Origin: Caballeronia sp. TF1N1
GTDB taxonomy: Bacteria > Pseudomonadota > Gammaproteobacteria > Burkholderiales > Burkholderiaceae
Assembly: GCF_022878925.1 (NCBI RefSeq)
Contig: NZ_CP084628.1
Span: 496,001 to 560,000 of the forward strand
DNA: 64,000 bases
Direction of reading: 5' to 3'
Numbering within the stretch: the first letter of the stretch is position 1; the number at the start of each line of letters is the position of its first letter. The position numbers and the translations under genes are program-made. This document shows, in pieces, positions 1 to 9,867 of the stretch. The notes beneath the pieces were generated by a model. It searched no databases, had not been told where the DNA came from, and saw only the letters and a list, made by a program, of their open reading frames with translations.

Positions 1-716
1 CGCCGAGTTCGTTTCTGTATGAGGTCGTCGATCTTCCCGCGTTCGGTGCGTTCGCCCGCGAGCACGGCCTCTTGCTCGCCGCGGACAACACGTATAGCGC
101 CGGCGTTCTGCATCGACCGCTCGAACACGGCGCGCATATCTCCATTCAGGCGACGACGAAGTACATAGGCGGACACTCGGACATCATGCAGGGTGCGGTT
201 GCAACGAACGACCGCGCGCTTGCACTGCGTCTGCGCGATACCCACGATGCTCTCGGCCTGGCTGTCGGCGCGGACGATGCCTATCTGGCGCTGCGTGGCG
301 CGCGCACGCTCGGCGTGCGGCTTGCGCAACATGCGCGGCATGCGCTGGCCCTCGCCGAATATTTGCAGACGGAGAGCGCGGTCGCGCGTGTCTATCATCC
401 CGCGTTGCCGGACGATCCGTCACACGCGCTTTGGCGTCGTGATTTTCAAGGCGCGAACGGTCTCGTGTCGTTCGCATTCGCACGCGGCAAGACGCCCGAT
501 GCAACCCGCGCCTTCGTCGATGCCCTGCGTCTCTTTTCTCAAGGCGCGTCGTGGGGCGGCTTCGAAAGCCTTGCGCTCATCGCACCTGCATCGCGGCTTC
601 GCGTGCATGGCTATTTCACTGAAGATGCGCCGGTCGTGCGGCTGCACGCGGGTCTCGAAGACCCTGCCGATCTGATCGATGATCTTCGCCGTGCCTTCCG
701 GCTCACCTGTACCTGA
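1..716 (+). CDS. metC: Cystathionine beta-lyase-type PLP enzyme, 3' part (5' end outside window)
   Basis: PLP-dependent C-S lyase or transsulfuration enzyme of the Cys/Met metabolism family. Only the last 237 residues are present; the frame is open from base 3 to the window edge, so the gene is cut rather than broken. Visible family marks are the aspartate of the PLP-binding strand (AADNTYSAG) and the lysine of the internal aldimine in ATTKYIGGHSD, followed by SDIMQGA and the C-terminal small domain with RLHAGLED. The GGHSD context fits cystathionine beta-lyase (MetC), which cleaves cystathionine to homocysteine, pyruvate and ammonia. Relatives acting on cysteine or other thioethers cannot be excluded. 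It ends 6 nt before a multi-rhodanese gene, so the two are probably co-transcribed and the lyase may supply sulfide or persulfide to it. Confidence 0.88.
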   Translation, partial: PSSFLYEVVDLPAFGAFAREHGLLLAADNTYSAGVLHRPLEHGAHISIQATTKYIGGHSDIMQGAVATNDRALALRLRDTHDALGLAVGADDAYLALRGARTLGVRLAQHARHALALAEYLQTESAVARVYHPALPDDPSHALWRRDFQGANGLVSFAFARGKTPDATRAFVDALRLFSQGASWGGFESLALIAPASRLRVHGYFTEDAPVVRLHAGLEDPADLIDDLRRAFRLTCT

Positions 717-722
717 TCTCCC

Positions 723-2354
723 ATGCCTTCAACATTTGACGCCGTGCGCTTCATCGACGCCGAAACGCTACGCCAGTGGCTCAACGACGGCCGCGAACTC
801 GCGCTGCTCGATGTGCGCGAAGCGGGCCAGTTCGGCGAAGGCCATCCATTCTTCGCCGTACCGTTTCCCTTCAGCCGGCTCGAACTCGATGCGCCGCGCC
901 TCCTGCCGCGCGCCGATGTGCGCATCGCGCTATGCGACGATGGCGCCAACGAAGACGCCGTGGCGCGTCGCGCGGCAGCCCGTCTGCAAGGGCTCGGCTA
1001 CGGCGATATCGCGATCCTGCAAGGCGGCACGGCCGCATGGCGGCAAGCAGGCTATACGCTCTTTCGCGGCGTGAACGTGCCGTCGAAGACCTTCGGCGAA
1101 CTCGTCGAACACGAATACGGCACGCCGCATGTCAGCGCCGCGCAACTGCAACGCTGGCGCGCCGAACGCGGCGGCTGTCCGATCTCGCTCATCGACTCAC
1201 GCACGCGCGACGAACATCGCAAGATGGCGATTCCGGGCGCGGTGTGCGTGCCGAACGGCGAACTGGCGGCGCATATCGACGCCTTCGCGGGCTCGCCCGA
1301 TACGACCATCGTCGTGCATTGCGCGGGGCGCACGCGCAGCATCATCGGCGCGCAGACCTTGCGCAATCTCGGCATCCGTCGCGATGTCTTCGCGCTGGAA
1401 AACGGTACGCAAGGATGGGCGCTCGCCGGTCTTGCGCTGGAACACGGCAGCACGCGCAGTTACGCCGACATCATCCCGAGCGCGGCAAGCGCGCACGACG
1501 AGGCCAAGGCACGCGAGCGTGCGCAAGCGCTTGCGCGACGCTTCGGCGTGATTGCGCTCGATGAGGCGAACGCGAACCAGTGGCGTCGCGATACCGCACG
1601 CACGACCTATCTGCTCGATGTCCGCACGCCCGAGGAATACGCGCGCGATGGTCTGCCCTTCGCCGCCCATGCGCCGGGCGGTCAGCTCGTGCAGGCGACG
1701 GATCAGAGCGTGGCGGTGCGTCATGCGCGTCTCTTGTTGATCGACTACGACGGCATCCGCGCGCCGGTCATCGCTCACTGGCTCGTGCAATTGGGCTACG
1801 AAGCGGCGACCATCGACGTGGCCATCGTGTCGAAGTGGAATACGCATGCGCCCGCTGCCGCTGCGCTGGATCGAACCGATCTCCTCGAAGAAGCGCCATC
1901 CGCGAACGCAATCGTGCTCGACCTGCGGTCGAGCGCGGCGCATGAGAACGGCCGGCCGGTTGGCGCGCGCTGGACCGTTCGCCCGCGCGTCTTCGATACG
2001 TTGACCGCCTTGCATGCGCGCCTCGACACGCCGCTGGTTTTGTTTGCCGATGCAGCGTCGGAAGCATCGGCGCGTCTCGTCGCCGCCGATCTGCGCGAAG
2101 CAGGTTTCACCGATATCGAACTCGCCGCGTTTGGGCTCGATGCGTGGGAGCAACGTGGCTTGCCCGTGGATCGCGATGCCGTGAAGTTGCCGCAAGAGAC
2201 GCGCATCGACTATCTCTTCTTCGTGCATGACCGTCATGATGGCAACCTCGATTCCGCGCGCGCGTATCTCGCATGGGAGACGGGGCTGATTGCGCAATGC
2301 GAGCCGGACGAGCTCGCCGCGTTCAAGGTCGGCCGGGCGGCGGAACTCGTCTGA
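723..2354 (+). CDS. Four-domain rhodanese-like sulfurtransferase (paralogue 1)
   Basis: A 543-residue protein built from four rhodanese folds, at roughly residues 8-115, 135-240, 270-375 and 395-500. Rhodaneses move sulfane sulfur through a persulfide on a loop cysteine. Domain 2 has the full active loop (C200 in HCAGRTRS). Domain 1 has a cysteine at the matching place (C71 in CDDGAN). In domains 3 and 4 the loop cysteine is missing (IDYDGIRA, FADAASEA), so these are probably structural. No signal peptide is seen, so it should be cytoplasmic. It lies 6 nt after the lyase and is paralogous to the protein at 4033-5640, sharing motifs such as FRxVNVPSK, FGE and APGGQLVQ. The substrate is unknown; thiosulfate, cysteine persulfide or sulfide relay are candidates. 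Confidence 0.9.
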   Translation: MPSTFDAVRFIDAETLRQWLNDGRELALLDVREAGQFGEGHPFFAVPFPFSRLELDAPRLLPRADVRIALCDDGANEDAVARRAAARLQGLGYGDIAILQGGTAAWRQAGYTLFRGVNVPSKTFGELVEHEYGTPHVSAAQLQRWRAERGGCPISLIDSRTRDEHRKMAIPGAVCVPNGELAAHIDAFAGSPDTTIVVHCAGRTRSIIGAQTLRNLGIRRDVFALENGTQGWALAGLALEHGSTRSYADIIPSAASAHDEAKARERAQALARRFGVIALDEANANQWRRDTARTTYLLDVRTPEEYARDGLPFAAHAPGGQLVQATDQSVAVRHARLLLIDYDGIRAPVIAHWLVQLGYEAATIDVAIVSKWNTHAPAAAALDRTDLLEEAPSANAIVLDLRSSAAHENGRPVGARWTVRPRVFDTLTALHARLDTPLVLFADAASEASARLVAADLREAGFTDIELAAFGLDAWEQRGLPVDRDAVKLPQETRIDYLFFVHDRHDGNLDSARAYLAWETGLIAQCEPDELAAFKVGRAAELV

Positions 2355-2392
2355 CGCCGCTTCGCCTTACATGACGAAGCGGGTCGCGCGCT

Positions 2393-3838
2393 TCAGCTAG
2401 CCGGCTGTGCATCCGTTTTCTCACGGAGCCGATGCGCGTAGCGCGAGGCGTCGAAATCGGCGGGCACGTCGCCATGCATGCGCGCTTCGTGCACATCGAG
2501 GTCTTCGAGAAACAGATCTTCGCTAATGCGCCGGATCACGGCCGGTATGTCGCGCTTCATGCTCGGCACGTCGCCGACGGGCACGCCACGGCTCACGAAT
2601 GCCGCCGGATTGAACACATGAATGTTCTTCAGAAACGGCGCGCTGCCCGGCGTTTTCTCGAGATATTCCAGTGCATCTCCAAGGTACGGATGCGCGCCGA
2701 GGGCGTCGTCGCGTTCGTCGGCGGCAGCGTCGTATCGATCGCGCCAGAGCAGAACGTGATCGGCTATCCGCGCAAGCTCGGGCCGTGCATGCAGGTCCAC
2801 CGCGTAACCCGTGCCGGCGATGACGAAATCGAACGAGAACGTTTCGTCGCCGACTTGCGCCTTCACTTGCTTGCCCGCGGCTTCGGCATGCTGCCAGGGC
2901 GCGCCGAGATGCAAATGAAAATTGTCGAAGCGCGCGACGCGATCGATCGCATCGGCGGGCGCGGTCGAACCGGCGCGTCTGAAGCGCAGGGCGAGCTTCC
3001 AGCGCGTGGCATCGGGCAGAGCGGGGAAATTGTCGTAGGCGCCGGGATATGCCTTTGCGCGGCTCACAGGCACCGAAGGCAGCGACGCACGCCGCACGAA
3101 CAGATGCACGGTGGCCGCGCCCGATTCGAGCGCGGTCGCGGCGGCATCGAAGGCCGAAGCCGCCGAGCCGATCACCGCCACCGACTTGCCGCGCAACGCG
3201 TTGAAATCGATCGCGTCGGTGGTGTGAGCGACGTGCGTGGCGGGCAGACCGGCGAGCGGCGGCACGATATTCGGCCGGCCGTTGCCCGCGACGCCATTGC
3301 CTAAAATTACCTTGCGCGCGGTTTCCACGCGCGTCTGAGTGCCTTCGTCGGTCCGCACTGAAAGATGCAGCCGGAAATGCGTGCCCAACGGTTCGATCAG
3401 CGTCAGGGTCGTGCCGTATCGAATGGGAATGGCGAGAAAGTGCCGGTACCACGCGAGGTATTCGGCCCATTGCTCGCGTCCGAGGCGCTCGATATCCGCA
3501 TACGACGCTTGGCCATGCCGCGCCTCGTGCCACGCCTGAAAGCTCAAACCCGGCAAACCGGCCTCGGGTCCGGCGAGATTTTTCGGCGTGCGCAGGCGAT
3601 TCATCCGCGCATAGGTTTGCCAGACGCCCGCGCGCGTATCGTCAGGCGCGGCATCGATCACGCTCACCCGCCCGATGCCCGCGCGCCGCAGCCCGAACGC
3701 GAATGCCGCGCCCGTCTGGCCGCCGCCGACGATCACGACGTTATGGTCGATGCCCTCGCGGCTCGCGACCCAGTCGTCCGGATCGGGACCGATGAGGCGC
3801 AGCGTTTCGCGTGCTTGCTGATCGAAAGCTTGGGTCAT
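2393..3838 (-). CDS. FAD/NAD(P)-dependent oxidoreductase, monooxygenase-like
   Basis: Flavoprotein of about 481 residues with two Rossmann nucleotide sites: an N-terminal FAD site (VIVGGGQTGAAFAFG) and a central NAD(P) site (VAVIGSAASAFD). This is the layout of flavin-containing monooxygenases and related FAD-NAD(P)-binding proteins. It lies on the opposite strand between two paralogous multi-rhodanese genes, so a role in sulfur oxidation is plausible but inferred. An upstream ATG at 3850 is in frame, but the AGGA motif directly abuts it. The ATG at 3838 has that AGGA about 11 nt upstream and starts MTQAFDQQ, so it is preferred. The substrate cannot be read from the sequence. Confidence 0.85.
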   Translation of the reverse strand: MTQAFDQQARETLRLIGPDPDDWVASREGIDHNVVIVGGGQTGAAFAFGLRRAGIGRVSVIDAAPDDTRAGVWQTYARMNRLRTPKNLAGPEAGLPGLSFQAWHEARHGQASYADIERLGREQWAEYLAWYRHFLAIPIRYGTTLTLIEPLGTHFRLHLSVRTDEGTQTRVETARKVILGNGVAGNGRPNIVPPLAGLPATHVAHTTDAIDFNALRGKSVAVIGSAASAFDAAATALESGAATVHLFVRRASLPSVPVSRAKAYPGAYDNFPALPDATRWKLALRFRRAGSTAPADAIDRVARFDNFHLHLGAPWQHAEAAGKQVKAQVGDETFSFDFVIAGTGYAVDLHARPELARIADHVLLWRDRYDAAADERDDALGAHPYLGDALEYLEKTPGSAPFLKNIHVFNPAAFVSRGVPVGDVPSMKRDIPAVIRRISEDLFLEDLDVHEARMHGDVPADFDASRYAHRLREKTDAQPAS

Positions 3839-4032
3839 GGAACGGGGCATCCTGAGATTGTCGGGATACCGAGTATCGAGCCTCGGATTGGCGGTGCAAA
3901 CGAAGGAATCATGCTTTTCTAATGAGCACGCCGCGAACCGCGCCCATATCCTTATGCCAATCCGCTATTTCGCTTGCGCCCCGCGCGGTGATAGCCTCGA
4001 ACGCCTGGAAAACCGATGGAAGACCGCACGAC

Positions 4033-5640
4033 ATGAAGACCTATCCCGTTCGCACCTTCGAGGACGTGCGCGAGCGCTTGCTTGCCCGCCAGGAGATCGC
4101 GCTGCTCGACGTGCGTGAAGAAGATCCGCATGCGCAGAGCCATCCGCTTTTCGCAGCCAATTTTTCGTTGACGCGTCTCGAACTCGACGTGCATGCGCGT
4201 CTGCCGCGCCGCGATGTGCCGATCGTTCTCTTCGATGCCGGCGAAGGTCTCGCCGTGCGCGCCGCCGACAAGCTCGACGCGCTCGGCTACACGAACATCG
4301 CGCTGCTCGCAGGTGGTCTCGATGGCTGGATTCGCGCGGGCGGCGAAGTCTTTCGCGATGTCAACGTGCCGAGCAAGGCCTTCGGCGAGTTCGTCGAAGC
4401 GAAGCGTCACACGCCTTCGCTTTCCGCTGAAACGCTCGACGCGCTGCAGAAGAACGGCGACGATCTCGTCGTGCTCGACGCACGCCGCTTCGACGAATAT
4501 CAGACCATGAACATTCCGGGCAGCGTGAGCGTGCCCGGCGCGGAACTCGTGCTGCGCGCACCCGCGCTCGCGCCCGATCCGGCTACGCGTATCGTCGTGA
4601 ATTGCGCGGGGCGCACGCGCAGCATCATAGGCGCGCAATCGCTCGTGAATGCAGGGCTGCCGAACAAGGTGGCGGCGCTGCGCAATGGGACCATCGGCTG
4701 GACGCTCGCGGGGCAGCCGCTGGAACACGGCAGCAAGCGCCGTTTCGAGGATGACACGGGACGCGCGCCTCGCGATCTGCAAGCGTCCCGGCAGGCCGCG
4801 TTTGCCCTTGCGCAACGTGCAGGCGTTCGACGTTCCTCGCTCGATGAAGCCGCCCGCTGGGCGCGCGATACGTCGCGCACGACGTATCGTTTCGATGTAC
4901 GCACGCCAACCGAATACGAAGCCGCGCACGCGCCCGGTTTTCAGAGCGCGCCGGGCGGTCAGCTCGTGCAGGAAACGGAGATGTTCGCGCCGGTGCGCGG
5001 CGCGCGCGTCGTGCTCTTCGACGACGACGGCGTGCGCGCCAACATGACCGCCTCATGGCTCGCGCAGATGAACGTCGAAGCGTATGTCGTCGATGAAGCC
5101 GGCCCCGATGCGTTGACCAAGAGCGGCCCGTGGCGTCCCGAACGGCCCGCGCCCGCTCCCGTGCCGACCATCGCGCCGAAGGAATTGTCGGCTTTACTCG
5201 ACGATCCCGCGAGCGGCGTCGTGTTGCTCGACGTTGCACCGAGCGCAAACTACGTGAAGGCGCATATCGTCGGCGCGCACTGGATTCTGCGTTCGCGCAT
5301 CACGCCCGCTCACGACGATCTGCGCGACCTTCCCGATGCGAAGCGCTACGTCGTCACATGCGGCACGAGCGCGCTTGCGCCCTACGCCGCAGCTGAAATC
5401 GCGACGCTCACGAACAAGCCCGTGCATGTGCTCGAAGGCGGCAACGCCGCGTGGGTGCGCGCCGGTTTGCAGACCGAAGGCGGGGAAGCACGGCTTGCGT
5501 CGCCACGCATCGACCGGTATCGCCGTCCGTATGAAGGCGTGGGCAATGCGCGCGAAGCCATGCAGGCTTATCTCGACTGGGAATACGGCCTCGTTGCGCA
5601 ACTGGAGCGCGATGGCACGCATGGGTTCTTCGTGGTGTGA
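4033..5640 (+). CDS. Four-domain rhodanese-like sulfurtransferase (paralogue 2)
   Basis: A 535-residue paralogue of the protein at 723-2354. Four rhodanese units lie at about residues 5-105, 130-235, 275-355 and 380-475. The active loop cysteine is present in domain 2 (C191, NCAGRTRS) and in domain 4 (C443, TCGTSALA). Domain 1 has FDAGEG and domain 3 has FDDDGVRA, both without cysteine. The second reactive cysteine therefore sits in a different domain from paralogue 1. The frame extends upstream to 3922, but the start at 4033 matches the paralogue's beginning and has GGAAGA 9 nt upstream. Convergent hairpins follow the stop. A sulfur-transfer role is likely from the family; donor and acceptor are unknown. 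Confidence 0.9.
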   Translation: MKTYPVRTFEDVRERLLARQEIALLDVREEDPHAQSHPLFAANFSLTRLELDVHARLPRRDVPIVLFDAGEGLAVRAADKLDALGYTNIALLAGGLDGWIRAGGEVFRDVNVPSKAFGEFVEAKRHTPSLSAETLDALQKNGDDLVVLDARRFDEYQTMNIPGSVSVPGAELVLRAPALAPDPATRIVVNCAGRTRSIIGAQSLVNAGLPNKVAALRNGTIGWTLAGQPLEHGSKRRFEDDTGRAPRDLQASRQAAFALAQRAGVRRSSLDEAARWARDTSRTTYRFDVRTPTEYEAAHAPGFQSAPGGQLVQETEMFAPVRGARVVLFDDDGVRANMTASWLAQMNVEAYVVDEAGPDALTKSGPWRPERPAPAPVPTIAPKELSALLDDPASGVVLLDVAPSANYVKAHIVGAHWILRSRITPAHDDLRDLPDAKRYVVTCGTSALAPYAAAEIATLTNKPVHVLEGGNAAWVRAGLQTEGGEARLASPRIDRYRRPYEGVGNAREAMQAYLDWEYGLVAQLERDGTHGFFVV

Positions 5641-5649
5641 TGTCGGGAG

Positions 5650-5710
5650 AAAGGCGCGTGGTCGGTTCTCATGACGACGCGCCTTTGCGCAATGGCCGCG
5701 AGCGGCCTTT
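5650..5710 (+). terminator. Terminator hairpins after the second rhodanese gene
   Basis: Ten bases after the stop codon lies a perfect 10-bp inverted repeat (AAAGGCGCGT at 5650-5659, ACGCGCCTTT at 5677-5686). A second short hairpin follows (GGCCG at 5694-5698, CGGCC at 5703-5707, then TTT). The arms end in A and T runs, so the first repeat could act in both directions and also separate this gene from the convergent ssuB. Confidence 0.6.
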
Positions 5711-5854
5711 AAATCAATGGTCGGGGTTCCAGGCTGCGTTGGGTTTTGAATCGGGGCATGCTCGTGTTCGCTCGATGAACCCGAGCCGAGGTTGGCATGA
5801 CATCGTCTCGTACGTTTTCATGCGCGAGTACCGAACAGCGTACAACCCCAGCCC

Positions 5855-6652
5855 TCACGACCGCCGCAGAACCCGCGACAAAACCGCCTCCTCCAACTCC
5901 GCAAACCCCTCCGCCGCACGCGAGCGCGGACGCGGCAGCGCCACTTTCGTATCCAGCGTGATACGCCCTTCCTCGATCAGCACCACGCGGTCGCCAAGCG
6001 ACACCGCTTCCTGCACGTCGTGCGTGACAAGCAGTGCGGTGAATCGATGCTCTCGCCACAGCCGTTCGATCAACCCGTGCATTTCGATGCGCGTCAACGC
6101 ATCGAGCGCACCGAGCGGTTCATCGAGCAGCAGCAAATCCGGCCGATGCACCAGCGCCCGCGCCAGCGCCACGCGTTGCCGCTGACCGCCCGACAACTGC
6201 GAAGGCCAGTCGCGTTCGCGCTCGGAAAGGCCCACTTCGGCAAGCGTCGCGCGGGCTTCGTCACGCGCCGAACGCGGCAGACCGAGCATCACGTTGTCGA
6301 GCACGCTCTTCCACGGCAAAAGACGCGCGTCCTGAAACATGATGCGAACCTGCAACTCGGCATCCGGCGTAGCGGCCCGGCGTTGCAGCACGCCAGCCGT
6401 GGTCGCTTCGAGGCCGGCTATCAGCCGCAGCAGCGTGGACTTGCCGCAGCCGCTGCGTCCGACGATCGACACGAAACTGCCGCGTTCGATCGAAAAATCG
6501 AGCTTCGACAACACCGTGCGCTCGCCGAAACGCTTCTCCACGCCTTGCAGCCATACCGCGAGATCGCCCTCCGCCGCACGCGCGACCGAGCCTGGACGAG
6601 GAGCATGACGCGCGATAACGCCGCGTTCGAGAGTGGGATTCACCGTGCTCAT
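5855..6652 (-). CDS. ssuB: Aliphatic sulfonate ABC transporter, ATPase subunit
   Basis: 265-residue ATPase that powers import of alkanesulfonates at the inner membrane. It shows Walker A (GRSGCGKST), the ABC signature (LSGGQRQR), Walker B (LLLLDEP) and the switch histidine ([10 protein letters not shown]). The substrate class is taken from the linked SsuD monooxygenase, since nitrate/sulfonate/taurine ATPases look alike. Its start overlaps the ssuC stop by 4 nt (ATGA type), which implies translational coupling. It is the last gene of the ssuA-ssuD-ssuC-ssuB operon. Confidence 0.93.
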   Translation of the reverse strand: MSTVNPTLERGVIARHAPRPGSVARAAEGDLAVWLQGVEKRFGERTVLSKLDFSIERGSFVSIVGRSGCGKSTLLRLIAGLEATTAGVLQRRAATPDAELQVRIMFQDARLLPWKSVLDNVMLGLPRSARDEARATLAEVGLSERERDWPSQLSGGQRQRVALARALVHRPDLLLLDEPLGALDALTRIEMHGLIERLWREHRFTALLVTHDVQEAVSLGDRVVLIEEGRITLDTKVALPRPRSRAAEGFAELEEAVLSRVLRRS

Positions 6653-7452
6653 GTGCGCGCCTTGGTCTGATAAGCCGGATGCCAGCGTAGCGTGACGCGC
6701 TCGATGGCCCTTGCCGCCATGTCGGCGAGCTTGCCGAGCAGCGCGTAGAGCAGAATGCCGACGAGCACCACGTCGGTCTGCAAAAATTCACGGGCGTTCA
6801 TCGTCATATAGCCAATGCCCGATTGCGCCGAAATGGTCTCGGCGACGATCAGCATTACCCACATCAGCCCGAATGCGAAGCGCACGCCGACGAGTATGGA
6901 AGGCAACGCGCCCGGCAAGATCACATGCCGATACAACGCCATGCCCGACAGCCCGTAGCTGCGCGCCATCTCGATGAGATCGCGATCCACCGAACGAATG
7001 CCGTGATACGTGTTCACGTAGATGGGAAAGAACACGCCGAGCGCAACCAGCACGAGTTTCGCTTCCTCGCCAATGCCGAACCACAGGATCAGCAACGGAA
7101 TCATCGCGAGTGCAGGGATGTTGCGGATCATCTGCACAGTCGAATCGAGCGCAACTTCCGCAGGCTTGAAAAGCCCCGTGGCCAGGCCGAGCACGAAGCC
7201 GGTGGCGCCGCCCATCGCAAAGCCCGCGAGTGCACGCCACGCACTGACCTTCACGTTGGCCCACATGTCGCCGGACAAGATGAGCGCCCACGCCGCCTTC
7301 ACCACGGCGAGCGGTTCGGGCAGCACGCGCGAAGAGAGACCGCCCGTGCGCGCCGCCGCTTCCCATGCGACGAGAATCAGCAGCGGCACGAGCCAGGGCA
7401 GCGCCTTTGCACCGATGCCGCTCAAAGCCGTTCGAGCAGATTGATTTGCCAT
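6649..7452 (-). CDS. ssuC: Aliphatic sulfonate ABC transporter, permease subunit
   Basis: 267-residue inner-membrane permease of the binding-protein-dependent type, with about six hydrophobic segments. The cytoplasmic EAA-type loop ([21 protein letters not shown]) couples it to the ATPase. The frame is open far upstream into ssuD, but the start at 7452 (MANQSART) follows a hydrophilic N-terminus typical of SsuC and begins 8 nt after the ssuD stop. It overlaps ssuB by 4 nt. Together with ssuA and ssuB it makes a complete uptake system. Confidence 0.93.
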   Translation of the reverse strand: MANQSARTALSGIGAKALPWLVPLLILVAWEAAARTGGLSSRVLPEPLAVVKAAWALILSGDMWANVKVSAWRALAGFAMGGATGFVLGLATGLFKPAEVALDSTVQMIRNIPALAMIPLLILWFGIGEEAKLVLVALGVFFPIYVNTYHGIRSVDRDLIEMARSYGLSGMALYRHVILPGALPSILVGVRFAFGLMWVMLIVAETISAQSGIGYMTMNAREFLQTDVVLVGILLYALLGKLADMAARAIERVTLRWHPAYQTKART

Positions 7453-7460
7453 GACGATAC

Positions 7461-8609
7461 TCAGCTTTGCGCGACCTTCGGCAGTTCGGACGTGCCGATC
7501 ACTTCGCCGAACGGCCCCGAGAGCGGCCCGTTCGCCGCTTCCTTTTGCTGGCGCGGCAAGAGCGGGAACACGAGTTCGGCGAACCGATACGACTCTTCCA
7601 GATGCGGATAGCCCGAGAGAATGAAGGTATCGATACCGAGTTCCGCGTACTGCTTCATGAGACCGGCGACCTGTTCCGGATTGCCGACGAGCGCCGTGCC
7701 CGCGCCGCCGCGCACGAGGCCGACGCCCGCCCACAAATGCGGATACACCTCGAGCTTATCGCGATTGCCGCCATGCAACGCGGCCATGCGGCGCTGTCCT
7801 TCCGAATCCATTTTCGCGAACGATGCTTGCGCGCGCTGAATGGTTTCATCGTCGAGCTTGCTGATGAGGCGGTCCGCGTCGGCCCAGGCTTCCTTTTCGG
7901 TTTCACGCACGATCACATGAAGGCGAATGCCGAACTTGATGCTGCGGCCTTCGGCGGCAGCGCGCTTGCGGATGTCCGCGAGCTTCTTCTCGACTTCGGC
8001 GGGCGGCTCGCCCCACGTGAGATAAGTGTCGATATGCTTGGCCGCGATCTCGTGCGCAGCCGGCGACGACCCGCCGAACCATAGCGGCGGATGCGCTTTC
8101 TGCACCGGCGGATACAGCACCTTGCCGCCTTGCGAACGCAGATGCTTGCCGTCGAAATCGATACTGCCGCTGTCGTGAGACTTTTCGAGCAGACCGCGCC
8201 AGATGCTCAGGAACTCGTCGGTGATTTCATAGCGCGTGTCGTGGCTTTCGAAGACGCCATCGCCCGCGAGTTCGGTCGGGTCGCCGCCCGTCACCACGTT
8301 GATGAGCAAGCGCCCGTTGGAAAGCCGGTCGAACGTCGATGCCATGCGCGCCGAGAGCCCCGGCGTACTCAAGCCCGGCCGGATCGCGACGAGAAACTTG
8401 AGGCGCTTGGTGGCGGGAATCAGGCTCGAAGCCACGACCCAGGCGTCCTCGCAAGAACGGCCCGTCGGCAAGAGCACGCCTTCGTAGCCGAGCGTGTCGG
8501 CGGCGACCGCGATCTGGCGGAAGTAGTCGTAATTAGCGGCACGCGCGCCTTGCGACGTGCCGAGATAACGACTGTCGCCATGAGTTGGAATGAACCAGAA
8601 AACATTCAT
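7461..8609 (-). CDS. ssuD: FMNH2-dependent alkanesulfonate monooxygenase
   Basis: 382-residue LLM-fold enzyme that cleaves the C-S bond of alkanesulfonates, using FMNH2 and O2, to give an aldehyde and sulfite. The N-terminus (FWFIPTHGD, then YLGT) and the GRSCEDAW motif carrying the SsuD active-site cysteine are present. So are IRLHV with the catalytic histidine, [10 protein letters not shown] with the flavin-loop arginine, and SGYPHLEE. The whole protein follows E. coli SsuD closely, down to the KVAQS C-terminus. It needs a flavin reductase (SsuE), and no ssuE lies in this window. It sits between ssuA (161 nt gap) and ssuC (8 nt gap). Confidence 0.96.
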   Translation of the reverse strand: MNVFWFIPTHGDSRYLGTSQGARAANYDYFRQIAVAADTLGYEGVLLPTGRSCEDAWVVASSLIPATKRLKFLVAIRPGLSTPGLSARMASTFDRLSNGRLLINVVTGGDPTELAGDGVFESHDTRYEITDEFLSIWRGLLEKSHDSGSIDFDGKHLRSQGGKVLYPPVQKAHPPLWFGGSSPAAHEIAAKHIDTYLTWGEPPAEVEKKLADIRKRAAAEGRSIKFGIRLHVIVRETEKEAWADADRLISKLDDETIQRAQASFAKMDSEGQRRMAALHGGNRDKLEVYPHLWAGVGLVRGGAGTALVGNPEQVAGLMKQYAELGIDTFILSGYPHLEESYRFAELVFPLLPRQQKEAANGPLSGPFGEVIGTSELPKVAQS

Positions 8610-8770
8610 CGGGAGGTCTGCCTTTCGAATTCGTTGTGTCGTGAAGACGGGCGTGCGGCTATGAGAAACAGCCCGGCGCTCGGGTCAGTCTAGCGACGCG
8701 GCGACGCTTGCCCAACCATCGATTCGCGCTAAGAATGTGCGCGAAACTGCTAACCCGAATTTACTGAGAA

Positions 8771-9739
8771 TTACGCGACGTTCCAGCGCGCTTCGGTGAC
8801 GTCGAGCTTCTTCGGAATGAGCTTGAGGTTGCTGAAAACGTCGGCGATCTGCTGCTGATATTCGAGCGTTGCAGGCGCGACGCTCTGCACGCCGTAAGCC
8901 GTCCGTTTCAGCGCGACTTCGAGAATGCCCGCATCGAGACCGACGAGGGGCGCGAGTTGCGTGGCGACGGCAGGGATGTTGTCGCGCGCCCAGCGATCGA
9001 CCAGATCCAGTTCTTCGAGCACGGCACGCACGAGTTGCGGTTGCGCGGTGGCGAACTTGCGCGTGGCGAGGTAGTACTGGATGTTGCGCACGAGGTTCGT
9101 GCCATCGGTGATTTGACGTGCGTTCGCCTGCTTCTCGGCGGCGGCGAGATACGGGTCCCAGATCGCCCATGCATCGACGCTGCCTTGCACGAAGGCGGCG
9201 CGTGCATCGGCGGGGGCGAGATAGATGGGCTGGATATCCGTGTAGGCCAAACCCGCTTTCTTGAGCGCTTCCACGAGCAGATAGTGAACGTTGGAGCCTT
9301 TGTTCAGCACGACTTTCTTGCCGCGCAGCTCGGCCACCGTTCGAATGGGCGAATCCTTCGGCACGACGATGGCTTCGGCGCGCGGCGCGGATGGCTCGTT
9401 GCCGACATAGACGAAATCGACACCCGCGGCTTGCGCGAAGATCGGCGGCGTTTCACCGACGGTGCCGATATCCACCGCGCCCGCGTTGAGCCCTTCGAGA
9501 AATTGCGGACCAGCGGGAAATTCGAGCCATTGCACGGTGACGCCTTGCGCCGCAAGCCGCTTGTCGAGCGTGCCGCGTGCCTTCAACACCACGAAGTTGC
9601 CGTACTTCTGATAGCCGATGCGCAAGGTCTTGCCTGCATCGGCGGCAAAGAGGCGGCTCGACGCGACGGCGCCTGCGCTGACGGCGGCCAGTTGCGCGAG
9701 CGCACGCCGGCGCGACAGCGAGAGAGAACGATCGGACAT
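8771..9739 (-). CDS. ssuA: Aliphatic sulfonate-binding periplasmic protein
   Basis: 322-residue substrate-binding protein of the SsuA/NMT1 type. The N-terminus has a basic SRRRAL stretch (residues 9-14) then a hydrophobic core and an AxA-like cleavage site near residue 32. Export is clear; whether by Sec or Tat is not. The mature part starts with KTLRIGYQKYG and has GLNAGAVDIGTVGETPP, typical of sulfonate and taurine binders. The start at 9739 has AAGGA about 8 nt upstream. It is first in its operon, so the sulfur-control promoter should lie in 9740-9947. Confidence 0.94.
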   Translation of the reverse strand: MSDRSLSLSRRRALAQLAAVSAGAVASSRLFAADAGKTLRIGYQKYGNFVVLKARGTLDKRLAAQGVTVQWLEFPAGPQFLEGLNAGAVDIGTVGETPPIFAQAAGVDFVYVGNEPSAPRAEAIVVPKDSPIRTVAELRGKKVVLNKGSNVHYLLVEALKKAGLAYTDIQPIYLAPADARAAFVQGSVDAWAIWDPYLAAAEKQANARQITDGTNLVRNIQYYLATRKFATAQPQLVRAVLEELDLVDRWARDNIPAVATQLAPLVGLDAGILEVALKRTAYGVQSVAPATLEYQQQIADVFSNLKLIPKKLDVTEARWNVA

Positions 9740-9789
9740 GCGGAGTTCCTTGGGATAGGGTCGTAAAGCCGAGGCAGACAGGCGCCAGA

Positions 9790-9808
9790 ACGTCTTCAGA
9801 AAAGACGT
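9790..9808 (-). promoter_or_regulatory. Inverted repeat in the ssuA leader
   Basis: A perfect 7-bp inverted repeat (ACGTCTT, 5-nt spacer, AAGACGT) lies 50-70 nt upstream of the ssuA start. It could form a hairpin in the mRNA leader or be a protein-binding site. It lacks a T run and is not an obvious terminator. Confidence 0.4.
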
Positions 9809-9867
9809 CTATAGCCATCAATCCCTACTATGCGAGACGCGCGCCAAAAGCGGAACCAAGCAAATGT

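Noticed and set aside
3922..4032. N-terminal extension of the second multi-rhodanese protein
   Set aside because: The paralogue lacks it, no ribosome site precedes it, and the later ATG has a good one.
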